DNA of 64,000 bases from CAJXMH01 sp964001305 (GCA_964001305.1 CAXFAI010000010.1:38289-102288), one strand, 5' to 3'; positions 1 through 9,841 are shown, counted from the first letter of the stretch. Translations and numbers: made by a program. The notes: generated from the sequence alone by a model not told the origin.

Positions 1-1563
1 TTTAACGATCAAATGTATGTTGGTGGTCAATTTGTTTCCATAGGTAGACGGTCGAAGAGAAGCATTGCTGCCATTGACATGGTAAGCCGTAAACTAACCA
101 ATTGGGATCCTCAAATTAACGGAAGAGTTTATGCCCTTGCTTTAAGTGATAGTTTACTCTATGTTGGTGGTTCTTTTTATAATATAAATGGTGTTCAAAA
201 TAGAGGTCTAGCAGCCATAGGCTTAAATTCAGATACCGTTTTTAATTGGAATCCTAACATTTTCATAAGTTTTGGAACACCTGCTGTCAATTGCCTTAAA
301 ATCTATGATTCGAAACTCTACATCGGGGGACACTACAATGACATTCATAATACCACTAGAAATAGCTTAAGCGCGGTAGATTTACGTACGCATACCATCA
401 CTTCCTTTAATCCCAACGTGACTTACGGAGTGAATGCCTTAGAAAAAAGAGGGAATGAATTAATTATTGGAGGCTCTTTTCAAAGTATTGGTGGACTTCC
501 CATAAGATATATAGGTATAGTAAACATCAATTCAGGTTCACCAAGAATTTGGAATCGGTATAGTTCAATGTTAAGTTTTAATGTAAATGCCTTAGCACTT
601 TATGGAAATACCCTTTATGTAGGTGGTGACTTTACAGGAAATAACAATCATAAATATTTAATTTCATTAGACGTAAGTGTACCCACGCCTAACCCAACCA
701 ATTGGTTTCCAAAAGTTACTGGTGGTGTAAACAGTTTAATTGTAGACGACTCTACACTTTTTGTTGGAGCAGGCGCTAACAGATATTTTAATAGAGTCAG
801 CGAAGAGCCCCACCCCCAACTTTTTTCTTACGGTCATGGGGTAACGAATGTCTTACATTTTTCTGACAGTACACTTTTCGTTGGTGGCAATTTTAGTGGA
901 CTCCCCTATCAAAGAAACAATTTCTCGGTATTCAAACGATTACCCTTTTCACAAAGTGTAGACTCCCTAGTAGCTTGTGATAGCTTACAATGGATTGATG
1001 GAAATGTATATACGCAAAGCACAACATACTCCAACTACATATATACCGACCAATTTGGCTATGACTCAATCGTTAATTTGAATTTAACCATTAATCGGGT
1101 TGACACAAGTGTTGTTCAACGGCATAATACCCTGCGAAGTTCACAAGATAGCGCCCAATATCAATGGATTAATTGTAATACCATGCAAGCAATAGCAGGT
1201 GCTACCAATCAAATCTATACAGCTACCCAAAATGGAAATTATGCATGTGCTGTAACCTATAAAAATTGTACTGATACAACAACCTGTTACAGCATTATTT
1301 CAACGGCTATTGAAGAAAATGTAGTTTCTAAACTTAAGCTATATCCAAATCCAACTTCTGAACTATTCTATTTAGAGTTTTTCAACCTTAAGGGTAATGG
1401 AGAACTTCGAATTGTAAATTCTACAGGCCAAGTGGTATACACCAAAAGTATCACCAATCAGCAAAAGATATCAATCGATACGAAACATTGGGCAAAAGGC
1501 ATTTATAGCATACGTTTGAAAACTCAAAATGAATTATTGATTCGTAAAATTGTCCACAACTAA
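1..1563 (+). CDS. T9SS type A cargo protein with DUF5122-like propeller repeats (5' truncated)
   Basis: The reading frame is open from base 1, so the true start lies before the window; the first ATG at 13 is internal. The protein shows repeated units of the form LYVGGsF..i.g....gLAAI....WNP, with Val-Asn-Ala-Leu between units, as in the DUF5122 (delta-60 type) beta-propeller family. The last 75 or so residues are a Por secretion tail beginning at LKLYPNPTSE and ending KIVHN, the signal for export through the type IX secretion system and surface anchoring. No enzymatic motif is visible, so the ligand or role is unknown; such propellers are usually extracellular binding modules. The sorting domain assignment is firm and the propeller assignment is good. 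Confidence 0.85.
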   Translation, partial: FNDQMYVGGQFVSIGRRSKRSIAAIDMVSRKLTNWDPQINGRVYALALSDSLLYVGGSFYNINGVQNRGLAAIGLNSDTVFNWNPNIFISFGTPAVNCLKIYDSKLYIGGHYNDIHNTTRNSLSAVDLRTHTITSFNPNVTYGVNALEKRGNELIIGGSFQSIGGLPIRYIGIVNINSGSPRIWNRYSSMLSFNVNALALYGNTLYVGGDFTGNNNHKYLISLDVSVPTPNPTNWFPKVTGGVNSLIVDDSTLFVGAGANRYFNRVSEEPHPQLFSYGHGVTNVLHFSDSTLFVGGNFSGLPYQRNNFSVFKRLPFSQSVDSLVACDSLQWIDGNVYTQSTTYSNYIYTDQFGYDSIVNLNLTINRVDTSVVQRHNTLRSSQDSAQYQWINCNTMQAIAGATNQIYTATQNGNYACAVTYKNCTDTTTCYSIISTAIEENVVSKLKLYPNPTSELFYLEFFNLKGNGELRIVNSTGQVVYTKSITNQQKISIDTKHWAKGIYSIRLKTQNELLIRKIVHN

Positions 1564-1644
1564 AAACTAAAACTAGAAGGAAAGGAATAAATAAACAACC
1601 TTCTAAAAAACACTTACGTCTGAAATTAAAGTTTTCTAATAATC

Positions 1645-2688
1645 ATGGAGTTTGACTTCTTCTATATTTTCTTTTGCATTGTTTGTCCAATACTTTTCCT
1701 GTCTTTATTACTGCTCTTTTTCCGCTTTCAAAAAAAGAAAAACACGCACCAAGCAATTAAAATACTAAGTTGGAATTTGTTAATTCTGCTTTTCTTATTA
1801 TCAGTCAGTTTTACCATAGGTGAAAGTTATTATCGTTTTTTTGTAGATACCACAGATTCGTTTTCACTAAATAAAACTTCGATTCGATGGAAGAAGAGAC
1901 ACTACCATTACAACAATAGAGACATTCGAGATAATATTAACTACTATGCAGAAATTGCTCCTAATAAAAAATCAAGAATCTGCATTTTTGGAGATTCCTT
2001 TTCAGCAGGCCATGGTATAAAAAATGTAGATGATCGCTTTTCGAATATTCTAAGAAAAATGTATCCCAAAATTGAAGTTCACAATATGGCTAAAAATGGG
2101 ATAAATACCCATATGCAAGTCAAGCATTTAAAATTTTTAAGAGATAATAATTATCAAGCTGACTTATTTATTCTAGCGTATTGTTTGAATGACATCGATC
2201 AGTTTGTGCCAAATTCAAATGAGGTATATAAACAAGTGCAGCGTTTTAATTATAATTTAAATTACTTTGAGAAAAACAGCTATCTAATAAATACCTTTTC
2301 ATTTAGAGCTTTTGCAAAATTAAATGAGGAGTGTCAGAATTATGGTCAATTTGTTAAAGAAGCTTACTCGAAAAATGCATGGGATGCACAGCAAATCATG
2401 CTTTCTGAATTCGTACTTGAAACAAAAAAATTCGATGCACCTTTAATGGTTGTTACGTTTCCTTTTTTACAAAAAGATTATGATGACTATGAGTTTAAAA
2501 ATGTTCACCAAAAAATAAATACATTTTGGGAAAGTCAAGGAGTGCCTCATTTAGATTTACTCGATACTTATAAACCTTATATGGGGAATAATTTAACCGT
2601 AAATCAGTTTGATGCACATCCCAATGAATATGCACATCAATTGGCAGCTGAAGCAATTGATGATTTTTTGAAAAAAGTTAAGTTATAA
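1645..2688 (+). CDS. Membrane-anchored SGNH/GDSL-family hydrolase
   Basis: 347 residues. Two hydrophobic segments (about 5-28 and 40-59) anchor the protein, followed by a periplasmic SGNH hydrolase domain. The block I motif GDSF spans 116-119 with the nucleophile Ser118. The block V motif is DAHPN with Asp323 and His325, the usual catalytic pair. Members of this family deacylate lipids or carbohydrates; the substrate here cannot be read from sequence. The gene starts 81 bases after the preceding T9SS gene and is followed by a convergent gene. The N-terminal two-helix anchor suggests action at the outer face of the inner membrane, perhaps on envelope polysaccharide (inference). Confidence 0.8.
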   Translation: MEFDFFYIFFCIVCPILFLSLLLLFFRFQKKKNTHQAIKILSWNLLILLFLLSVSFTIGESYYRFFVDTTDSFSLNKTSIRWKKRHYHYNNRDIRDNINYYAEIAPNKKSRICIFGDSFSAGHGIKNVDDRFSNILRKMYPKIEVHNMAKNGINTHMQVKHLKFLRDNNYQADLFILAYCLNDIDQFVPNSNEVYKQVQRFNYNLNYFEKNSYLINTFSFRAFAKLNEECQNYGQFVKEAYSKNAWDAQQIMLSEFVLETKKFDAPLMVVTFPFLQKDYDDYEFKNVHQKINTFWESQGVPHLDLLDTYKPYMGNNLTVNQFDAHPNEYAHQLAAEAIDDFLKKVKL

Positions 2689-2703
2689 GAAACTTCAATT
2701 CAA

Positions 2704-3558
2704 TTATCTGATTTTATCCGCTTCTGCTTTAAAAAAATGCTGAAGACGATGTAATCCACTTCTTGGTGCAATGTTATCTTGTGCCAGTAGATTTAAAAAA
2801 AACTCAAATGGGCCGTAAGTTTTTACAGAGGTAAATCTTATCATCAAAAAAAGACTTAATCTTCTGATCCAATCTGGTAGGTGTACAATTTTAATGGGGT
2901 TCCCAAAGGCTTTTAAGGCGAGTATGGCAATTTCATGTTGTGTCAAAATATCGGGTCCTCCAACCGATAACTCCAAATCATGACTATTGATTGCGTCGAC
3001 ACAATGAACTGCTAAATCTTCTCCATGTATGGGATTAAGTTTAAAGTTCCCTTTGCCAAAAAGATAAACCGTTCCTTTTTCTGCCATGGCTAAAAAGTCT
3101 TTCATGTCTGAGAAAAAACCATTAGGTCTAATTACTGTGTGCTGTATTGGTGAGGCTTTCAACTCATCTACAAACATTTCTTTGGCTTCTACCAATTTTA
3201 AATGACGAAAAGAAGCGCCATTAATTACGGAGATGTAAATAAACTTCTTTACCCCAGCTCGAATAGCTTCTTTCAGCAAATTCAAATTGGCTTGATAGTC
3301 TACATCCCTGTAAGTTAAACCATCTTTTTGACGAGTAATACCCAAGGTAGAAATCACCACCTCTACTCCATCGCAAATTCCTTTTAGGTCGTTAGCTTGA
3401 GTGACTTCAGCAATTTTCATTTGATGAGCATCAATGTTTTGCTTCTTTAGTTTTTCAGCATTTCTAGCCAAGGCCACAAAATCAAGCTTTCTTTTTTGCA
3501 ATTCTTTAATAATGTATCCTCCCAAATAACCGGTAGCTCCTGCAACTAATACTTTCAT
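2704..3558 (-). CDS. NAD(P)-binding atypical SDR (NmrA-like) oxidoreductase or epimerase
   Basis: 284 residues. The N-terminus carries the Rossmann dinucleotide motif GATGYLGG (7-14) of atypical short-chain dehydrogenases. The segment VVISTLGITR near 90 and IRPNGFFSDM in the middle are typical of NmrA/complex I NDUFA9-like members, which often bind NAD(P) without acting as classical dehydrogenases. The YxxxK dyad is not obvious. It lies 5 bases downstream of the S41 peptidase gene on the same strand, so co-transcription is likely. Specific function unknown. Confidence 0.75.
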   Translation of the reverse strand: MKVLVAGATGYLGGYIIKELQKRKLDFVALARNAEKLKKQNIDAHQMKIAEVTQANDLKGICDGVEVVISTLGITRQKDGLTYRDVDYQANLNLLKEAIRAGVKKFIYISVINGASFRHLKLVEAKEMFVDELKASPIQHTVIRPNGFFSDMKDFLAMAEKGTVYLFGKGNFKLNPIHGEDLAVHCVDAINSHDLELSVGGPDILTQHEIAILALKAFGNPIKIVHLPDWIRRLSLFLMIRFTSVKTYGPFEFFLNLLAQDNIAPRSGLHRLQHFFKAEADKIR

Positions 3559-3563
3559 CTGAT

Positions 3564-4565
3564 TTACTTTAAAATTTCTTGAATAGCTCTTTCTATCACT
3601 TCATCTTGAGTTAAATTGTTAAAATCAAAAAAGGAAAGAATGTCTGGAGGCACTCCATTTTCATAAGAAGCATTCATGTTTAAGGTTAAAGCTTGACTTA
3701 TGGAAAAACGGTAACGCCAACCGTTGGGCAATTGTCCTCCATTTGGCATTCCTAAACCACCTCCGGTTGTATCTCCAATTTGTACGATATTCGGAATGGC
3801 TTTTGCCGCCAATGCGGTAAAAGAACTTGCGCTGTAACTCCCTCGATCGGTTAACAACATTATGGGCTTGGTATACCGAATACCATCATAGGGTTCAACA
3901 TAGACTGCCGTTGGACTTGTAAAATCATTTCTACCTTTTCCATTCTTAATTCGAGCATAATAAACCAAGGTTTTATGATCGATAAAGCGCTCTAGTAATT
4001 CAAAAATATCTTCTCCATCGCCGCCAGGGTTTTCTCGAATATCAAAGATTAAACCTCGTGTATTTTTATAGCGATCCAAAACAAAGTCAACATACTTTTC
4101 TTCTACATAGCCAGAAAAAGCTTGAAAACGGATGTAGCCTATTTGATTGTTTTCGATAAAGTCATGCTGAAAGGGGCCGCTTGTATAGTAGTCAGATGGT
4201 AAATAATGATCTATGATGGTACGCCATTCAAAATTGTTTGGCCCTTGTTGTTCTACCCCAAAGGAAGAGGTATTGAAATGCGAAATTAAATTGGTATGTC
4301 CATCTTGCAGCTCGGTCAACATGTTTCCCATTACCTCAAAAAGTGCTTCGTCTGATGTCTGCGAATTAAGTTGACTTCTATATTTTAAACGGGAAGCATT
4401 CCAATCGATTCCTTTTACCTCAAAAAAAGCATATTTATCATTGACTTGATTCCACAAATAATCAAAATTCACCAGTGGATCATCAGAGGCCATTTCTTCT
4501 TCAAACAATGCACTTTCACAACCCACAAAAAAGGGCAAGAATAGAATTAATAAAATCTTTTTCAT
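3564..4565 (-). CDS. S41-family (C-terminal processing/tricorn type) peptidase lipoprotein
   Basis: The start is placed at the ATG at 4565 because the protein then begins with a lipoprotein signal (MKKILLILFLPFFVGC, lipobox Cys16); the longer frame to 4592 would add nine residues in front and overlap the upstream gene. An N-terminal tail-specific-protease helper region is followed by the S41 core: RGLIFDIRENPGGDG and DRGSYSASSF, the latter containing the likely nucleophilic serine, then GDTTGGG. No PDZ domain is obvious. Probably anchored in the periplasm or outer membrane, digesting peptides or unfolded proteins. It starts one base after the stop of the upstream outer-membrane protein gene, indicating an operon. 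Confidence 0.85.
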   Translation of the reverse strand: MKKILLILFLPFFVGCESALFEEEMASDDPLVNFDYLWNQVNDKYAFFEVKGIDWNASRLKYRSQLNSQTSDEALFEVMGNMLTELQDGHTNLISHFNTSSFGVEQQGPNNFEWRTIIDHYLPSDYYTSGPFQHDFIENNQIGYIRFQAFSGYVEEKYVDFVLDRYKNTRGLIFDIRENPGGDGEDIFELLERFIDHKTLVYYARIKNGKGRNDFTSPTAVYVEPYDGIRYTKPIMLLTDRGSYSASSFTALAAKAIPNIVQIGDTTGGGLGMPNGGQLPNGWRYRFSISQALTLNMNASYENGVPPDILSFFDFNNLTQDEVIERAIQEILK

Positions 4566-4566
4566 C

Positions 4567-5412
4567 TTATTTTGTATTAAATAGTAAGGCAATTTTTAGA
4601 GCATATTGAGCCACTTCAAGCGACTCTACATCCCCTTTGGTTTTATAAATATCAGTGACATAAGAAATGCGAACGGCATTCCTGTTTTCTAAGTAAATGG
4701 TATAATCGAGGGAAGAAGCAATTCGAAAACCAGAAAAGAAATTGAATTGATAATCTTTAAAAGGATTGTCTTCATTTACTAAGGCATAGTCGCCAATGTA
4801 ACTAAAACTGTTTCGGTAGCTACTATTTAGCAAACCTGTTTTTAATGCATAGCTTAAGTAGCGTTTACGGGGCTTCAAATGGTAGTTTACAAATAAAAAC
4901 TTCTTCTGTTTGGTTGTTTTCCGACTAACATCTTTCCCGACTTGTGCAACGGCAAAAATGTTGGCTATCATTTCTGTACCTAATGCTGCGTTAAACAAAT
5001 CATGATTCCCTCTCAGATTTCCTACAACATTTACCTCTCCCCCTACTTTTACATTCCATTTGGAATTTGAAATTGCCTGTAAGTGATACAGTCTCCCATA
5101 AGAAAGACTCAGCGATTGAAACGAGCTTTGACTATCGTCTTTTCCTGTTCCACTAGAAAGGCCACCGCCATGATAAGTGAAGCGTAAAGCAGACTCCCTT
5201 AATGAATCAAATGCCAAACGCCCAATGGTGGCTCTAACACTTGGACCTTGGTAAAATAAAGGAGAGGTGGCAAAATCTCTCATCTTTGTACTACCTATGC
5301 CTGTAGCTAGCTCCAAATAAGTAGGTCTACTCTTCTCAAAGGTAGAATCGATTTGCGCGAAAATAAGATATGGAACAAGGAATAAAAGAAGAAAAATGAA
5401 TTGGTATTTCAT
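4567..5412 (-). CDS. Hypothetical exported protein, probable outer-membrane beta-barrel
   Basis: 281 residues with a Sec signal peptide (hydrophobic core 3-18, cleavage after FAQ). The mature part alternates polar and aromatic residues in strand-like stretches and ends in ALKIALLFNTK, a plausible barrel closing strand. I recognise no named family. It is the first gene of a likely three-gene minus-strand operon with the S41 peptidase lipoprotein and the SDR protein. Confidence 0.55.
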   Translation of the reverse strand: MKYQFIFLLLFLVPYLIFAQIDSTFEKSRPTYLELATGIGSTKMRDFATSPLFYQGPSVRATIGRLAFDSLRESALRFTYHGGGLSSGTGKDDSQSSFQSLSLSYGRLYHLQAISNSKWNVKVGGEVNVVGNLRGNHDLFNAALGTEMIANIFAVAQVGKDVSRKTTKQKKFLFVNYHLKPRKRYLSYALKTGLLNSSYRNSFSYIGDYALVNEDNPFKDYQFNFFSGFRIASSLDYTIYLENRNAVRISYVTDIYKTKGDVESLEVAQYALKIALLFNTK

Positions 5413-5497
5413 GCTCTATGTTTTAAAATGATAGAGCAAAATTGCCGCAAGAACTCAGAGGGGTCGTCCTGAAAAATAATTCAGGACATTTTTAAGG

Positions 5498-7270
5498 CTA
5501 TTGATTTGACTTAACCCATTGCTTAGGCGTTTGACCAGTTAGTTTTTTAAACGAATCATTAAAAACAGATTTGGAGTTGAATCCACTTTCATAGGCCAAG
5601 GCAAGAAGTGTTAACTTCTCTCCTTTTTCAGACAAAGCCATTTCTTGAAATGCTTCGATGCGATAAGCATTGACGTATTCATTGAAGTTCTTTCCTATTT
5701 TTTCGTTTAACAACCAAGAAAGTTTATTGGGATGAAGTTTAATCAAAGACGCTAGTTCTTTTAAGTTTAACTCACTGTCCATGTATTTTCCCTGCTCCAT
5801 TAAATGATCAAGTGCTTTGATGTAATTATTCACTTTAGCTTCATCAATAATTACTTTAGTCTCCACTTTTGGTTTAGATAAATCGACCTTTAAACTTCTT
5901 GAAGGGAAGTATTTATTAATTAGCTGTTGAAAAGCAGACTTATTTCTTAATGAATGGAAAAAAGGTTCATTTTTAAAATTGATAACCAATCCAAACTGCT
6001 GTTGACAAAACATTTCTAATTGTGTAATTGCCTCTTCTTCATCTATTAAAGTTAATAGGTAAAGATCCCATGCAAACAACGGACTTGGTTTAGTATTACT
6101 ATAACTATTAATTAATTCAAGAGCTTCCATGCTATTGATAAGCTCGTTATTTAAGACCGAAGCTATCGTTTTAACTATTTGATAAAGTTGTGGTTGATGC
6201 CGAAAATTACTCTCCGAGAGTTCATTAAATCGACCTAAGTGGATGTAACAAGCTATTTTGAGATGAATAGATAAGGCAAATGAACTATCTAAACTTAATG
6301 ATTGCTTTAGAAAAGTCAAAGCGTCCTCGAATTCTCCTTGCAAATAATAAATGTTGGCTTTGGTGTAGAAATGATTAGGAGAAAGTGGGTCTGACTTTAA
6401 ACTTATATCAATGGCTTGCTTTGCAGACTCAAAGTCCCCCAAGGCAGTATATATTTCTGCCAGACATTCATTAATTTCTGGTTCTTCAGGTTTAATTGTA
6501 AGTGCTTGCTTAATGTGTTGTAGAGCCTGTTGGTAATCCCAAAGTCCCCAAAAAGAGTGAGTGGCCATGCAGTGGTATGCATAAGCAGAATTAGTGCTCA
6601 GAGCATAACCCTTATCGAAATTGGTTTGTGCCATTTGAAAAGCCTTTGCCCGATCCATATATCCCCACGAGCCTAGAAGGCCATAACAAAGACCTGCTCC
6701 GAAATAGGCTAAGTTATAATTGCGGTCTTTTGATAAGCTCTCTTCAAAATATTGTGCCCCTCGAGCAATGTCCTCCAAATTCCATTTTTTTTGATAAAAA
6801 CAGCCTTTCAAATACAGTTCATATGCTTCTATACTAGCTGTGGAAGGTCTAACCAAGTGTTCTTGGATATTTAAATGACCAAAATTTTCTCTGATTTTAT
6901 CAGCAATCAATAAACTAATCTCATCTTGTAATTGAAAGACATCAGATAGGGTTCGATCAAAATTATCAGACCAAAGGTGAAAACCATTATCAGTACGAAT
7001 CAACTGAGCCGTAATCCGAATCCGATTTCCTGATTTTCTAATACTACCTTCTAATACAGTGCTAACACCAAGTTGATTTCCAATGACTCTAACATCCTTT
7101 TTATTGCCTTTAAAAACAAAAGAAGATGTTCTTGCAGTTACTTTTAAGCCGACTATCTTACTTAAAGCATTTATGATTTCTTCGGTCATTCCATCTGCAA
7201 AATACTCGTTCTCTTGATCAGAACTAATGTTCTCAAAAGGCAATACAGCTATGGATTTCTGATTGATCAC
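5498..7270 (-). CDS. AraC-type regulator with TolB/FlgO-like N-domain and TPR repeats
   Basis: 590 residues, starting from a GTG at 7270 because the family opening KSIAVLPFENIS begins within six residues of it. Residues 1-120 are the TolB-like domain found in many signalling proteins fused to TPRs (FADGMTEEIINALSKI, then VLEGSIRKSGNRIRITAQL). Residues about 200-340 form several TPR units. Residues about 485-590 form an AraC helix-turn-helix pair, including LALAYESGFNSKSVFNDSFKKLTGQTPKQW. Such fusions are soluble transcription regulators that sense an unknown signal. The divergent serine hydrolase gene starts 137 bases away and is a candidate target. Confidence 0.85.
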   Translation of the reverse strand: MINQKSIAVLPFENISSDQENEYFADGMTEEIINALSKIVGLKVTARTSSFVFKGNKKDVRVIGNQLGVSTVLEGSIRKSGNRIRITAQLIRTDNGFHLWSDNFDRTLSDVFQLQDEISLLIADKIRENFGHLNIQEHLVRPSTASIEAYELYLKGCFYQKKWNLEDIARGAQYFEESLSKDRNYNLAYFGAGLCYGLLGSWGYMDRAKAFQMAQTNFDKGYALSTNSAYAYHCMATHSFWGLWDYQQALQHIKQALTIKPEEPEINECLAEIYTALGDFESAKQAIDISLKSDPLSPNHFYTKANIYYLQGEFEDALTFLKQSLSLDSSFALSIHLKIACYIHLGRFNELSESNFRHQPQLYQIVKTIASVLNNELINSMEALELINSYSNTKPSPLFAWDLYLLTLIDEEEAITQLEMFCQQQFGLVINFKNEPFFHSLRNKSAFQQLINKYFPSRSLKVDLSKPKVETKVIIDEAKVNNYIKALDHLMEQGKYMDSELNLKELASLIKLHPNKLSWLLNEKIGKNFNEYVNAYRIEAFQEMALSEKGEKLTLLALAYESGFNSKSVFNDSFKKLTGQTPKQWVKSNQ

Positions 7271-7406
7271 TAATTTTTATTGAGGTTTTAAAAGTAAATA
7301 AACAGATAGAAAAACCAATCCTTCTAACCAAAAAGAGTAAAACGTCCTAAATTATGATTTCGGTCGCAAGGCCATAGTTCAGCAATCACCTTTGCCGAAA
7401 AAAATC

Positions 7407-8549
7407 ATGCAAAAATTTATATTTCTCATTGGCATCATGTTAGTTAGTTTTATACTAAATGCACAAGAAAGTGCTCAAAAGGCAATTCGTAATCACTTTG
7501 AAAACATGCTGTTGAAAGAAGATATCCATAATGGGTTTCTACAAATAAAAAGCGCGGATGGTGAGTTAAACTTCAAGCTTGTAAGTGGGAATTTTCAAGA
7601 TGGTAGAGTTGTACGCGAATCAAATCCTTTTCATGCGGCAAGTGTGGGCAAAATGTTTACCGCAAGCATTATTATGAAATTGGTAGAAACTAAAGAAATT
7701 CGATTTGAAGATCCCATTTCTAAACATCTAAGTCCTGAAATTGTAAATGGTTTGCACCTATTTGAGGGAAAAGATTATTCCAATAAGATTACCATAAAAC
7801 AACTTTTGCAGCATACTTCGGGCTTAGCTGATTACATTATGGACGAGCCCGAAGATGGCCGACCGAATATTATTACTCAAATGTTTGAGAAACCAAGTAA
7901 AGTGTGGAAAATTGAAGAGCTCATCACTTTTAGTAAAACACATTTAAGTCCTCACTTTATACCTGGTAATGGATACCATTATAGTGACACCGACTATTTA
8001 TTACTAGGACTAATCATTGAGGAGAAATACAAAAAAGCATTAGATGAAGTTTTTAAAGAAGAGCTTTTCATCCCTTTAAAAATGAATCATACAGCTATGT
8101 TTATGCGTTCAGAACCTATTAAAGAAAACGATCAATTGGCCGAGTTTTATATAAACAACAATGACATCAGTCAATATAAAAGTTTAAGTATAGATTGGGC
8201 TGGAGGCGGCACAGTCAGTACAACAGAAGATCTTATTCGATTTCACGAAGCGCTTCTTTCAGGGAAAATTATTGAAGCTAGCACACTAGCAAGTATGCAG
8301 CAATGGGTTCATGAAAGTCAGGCAACTTATTACGGATTAGGTTTACGAAAAATTCAAATCAATGAGTTTTCCGAGCAATTACCTAATCTAACGCTAATTG
8401 GTCACAATGGTATCAATGCTTCTTTTTTATTTTATTGCCCAGAATTAGACCTTTACATTGCCGGAACTTTTAACCAAACCAATCAAGTTAAAGAAAGCAT
8501 GCTGTTTATGATAAACTGTTTGACTGAAATACTTGCAAACAAACAGTAA
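7407..8549 (+). CDS. Class C beta-lactamase-like serine hydrolase (periplasmic)
   Basis: The start is set at ATG 7407; an in-frame TTG at 7392 adds only five residues before a clean signal peptide (MQKFIFLIGIMLVSFILNAQ). The three motifs of penicillin-recognising esterases are present: S79-V-G-K82 in FHAASVGKMF, Tyr-Ser-Asp in GYHYSDTDYL, and His-Asn-Gly in LIGHNGINAS, which replaces the usual KTG. The YSD and HNG variants are common in D-aminopeptidase, esterase and AmpH-like members rather than true beta-lactamases, so the substrate is uncertain. It is divergent from the TPR/AraC regulator. Confidence 0.85.
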   Translation: MQKFIFLIGIMLVSFILNAQESAQKAIRNHFENMLLKEDIHNGFLQIKSADGELNFKLVSGNFQDGRVVRESNPFHAASVGKMFTASIIMKLVETKEIRFEDPISKHLSPEIVNGLHLFEGKDYSNKITIKQLLQHTSGLADYIMDEPEDGRPNIITQMFEKPSKVWKIEELITFSKTHLSPHFIPGNGYHYSDTDYLLLGLIIEEKYKKALDEVFKEELFIPLKMNHTAMFMRSEPIKENDQLAEFYINNNDISQYKSLSIDWAGGGTVSTTEDLIRFHEALLSGKIIEASTLASMQQWVHESQATYYGLGLRKIQINEFSEQLPNLTLIGHNGINASFLFYCPELDLYIAGTFNQTNQVKESMLFMINCLTEILANKQ

Positions 8550-8556
8550 CAGCTCA

Positions 8557-8593
8557 ATTATCTCAAAAAAGTTAGTTTAAAAAACGAGATAAT
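8557..8593. repeat. 8-bp inverted repeat in the intergenic region
   Basis: ATTATCTC (8557-8564) and GAGATAAT (8586-8593) are perfect inverted copies separated by 21 bases, just after the serine hydrolase stop codon. There is no T-tract, so this is not a convincing intrinsic terminator. The remainder of the 8594-8703 gap shows nothing I can name. Confidence 0.3.
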
Positions 8594-8703
8594 AAATTGC
8601 TTTCATATCAGGTTAATTGGGCATGAGGTATGGTAAAAACTTGATGGATTTGGGTATATCTTGTTAGGGTAAATGATTAATTTTAAAGTATAAATCATTT
8701 TTT

Positions 8704-9075
8704 ATGAATCACGAAGAACGGCTCTATTTTGGACTAGGAATTATTGCTTATGCAGTTGCGAAAGCCGATGGGAAAATCAATCATGAAGAAAAAGAAAAAT
8801 TACATGAAGTTGTAAAAAAAGAAACACCTTGTTACCACTTTGAGTTAGACTTAACAGAAATCACTTTTCTAGTACTTGAAAAATATGATGGATATACTCA
8901 GGAAGATTTATTCAATTTAGGAATCAAAGAAATGGAACTTGGCAAAGATTTTTTGACCGATGACATGCGTACTGATTTTCCTGCCTTACTGGAGAAAGTC
9001 GCTCGTGCCTTCCACCCTATTACTGCCGAAGAGAATAAATTGATTAGAGACTTTCACGCATACTTAAATTCATAG
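8704..9075 (+). CDS. TerB-like (tellurite resistance TerB fold) protein
   Basis: 123 residues, all alpha. The opening YFGLGIIAYAVAKADGKINHEEKEKL matches the TerB/DjlA-like metal-binding module, with the characteristic ADG.I...E segment at about residues 18-26 where acidic residues bind a divalent cation. It stands alone with no ter operon partners, so tellurite resistance cannot be assumed. Confidence 0.7.
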   Translation: MNHEERLYFGLGIIAYAVAKADGKINHEEKEKLHEVVKKETPCYHFELDLTEITFLVLEKYDGYTQEDLFNLGIKEMELGKDFLTDDMRTDFPALLEKVARAFHPITAEENKLIRDFHAYLNS

Positions 9076-9232
9076 ATTTTTAGGCTTACTTGCACGCTAT
9101 TTTTATCAACAAAACACTTTTGAGTAGTTAACTTTACTTTAATATAGTTCAGCCTTAATTCTAGCTACTTTTACTTTTGTAAGTACCCCATTTAGGAAAG
9201 AAGGGAGTTGAAATATAAAGGAGATTATTGGT

Positions 9233-9841
9233 ATGACGGAATTTTGGGAAAGAAATTTTATTGAGAAAAAAGCAATGTGGGGTAATGAAGCTGTTCTAGC
9301 TTCGTTTAAAGCTCTTGAAATATTTAAAGCAGAGACTGCACGTAACATTTTGATTCCAGGATTTGGCTATGGAAGGAACGCCATTCCATTTATTAATGCT
9401 GGTATGGAAATTACTGGAATTGAAATTTCAGAAACGGCCTTAAGAATTGCCAATGAAAAAATAGCTGATAAAGTACAATTGTTTCATTCTTCAGTCAGTA
9501 AAATGCCATTAAACAATCAAGTCTACGATGGTATTTTTTGCTTTTCATTATTACACTTATTGTACCCAATTGAAAGAAAACAGTTTATCAATGCTTGTTA
9601 TTCACAATTGAATACGCATGGCAGCTTGATTATGGTGACACTCTCTAACAATGACAAATCTTTTGGCCAAGGAGAATGTATCGGAGAGAATTGGTATCAT
9701 AGCCCTCATGGCTTAAATCTTTTTTATTATTCCAAAGAAAAGATAGAACAAGACTTTTCTGACTTTTATTTAAAAACTTGCTACGAATATGAAGAGTCTA
9801 ATGGTCAGACATTTTGGTTTATTCATGCAAAAAAAAAGTAG
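9233..9841 (+). CDS. Class I SAM-dependent methyltransferase
   Basis: 202 residues. SAM-binding motif I appears as ILIPGFGYGRNAIPF, the form used by thiopurine/TehB-like methyltransferases, followed by ITGIEISETALRIANEK (motif II acidic residue) and YDGIFCFSLLHLL (motif IV). Probably cytosolic small-molecule methylation; the substrate is not readable. The start is the ATG at 9233, which gives the conserved opening FWERNFIEKKAMWGNE. Confidence 0.8.
   Translation: MTEFWERNFIEKKAMWGNEAVLASFKALEIFKAETARNILIPGFGYGRNAIPFINAGMEITGIEISETALRIANEKIADKVQLFHSSVSKMPLNNQVYDGIFCFSLLHLLYPIERKQFINACYSQLNTHGSLIMVTLSNNDKSFGQGECIGENWYHSPHGLNLFYYSKEKIEQDFSDFYLKTCYEYEESNGQTFWFIHAKKK

Noticed and set aside
7407..8549. 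Serine hydrolase as a true antibiotic-resistance beta-lactamase
   Set aside because: The YSD and HNG motif variants and overall pattern fit the broader class C esterase/peptidase family; no resistance function can be claimed.
8557..8593. Inverted repeat as an intrinsic terminator
   Set aside because: Stem of only eight AT-rich pairs, a 21-base loop and no T-tract.
8704..9075. TerB-like gene as part of a tellurite-resistance or phage-defence ter operon
   Set aside because: No terC, terD or terZ relatives are adjacent; it is a single gene.
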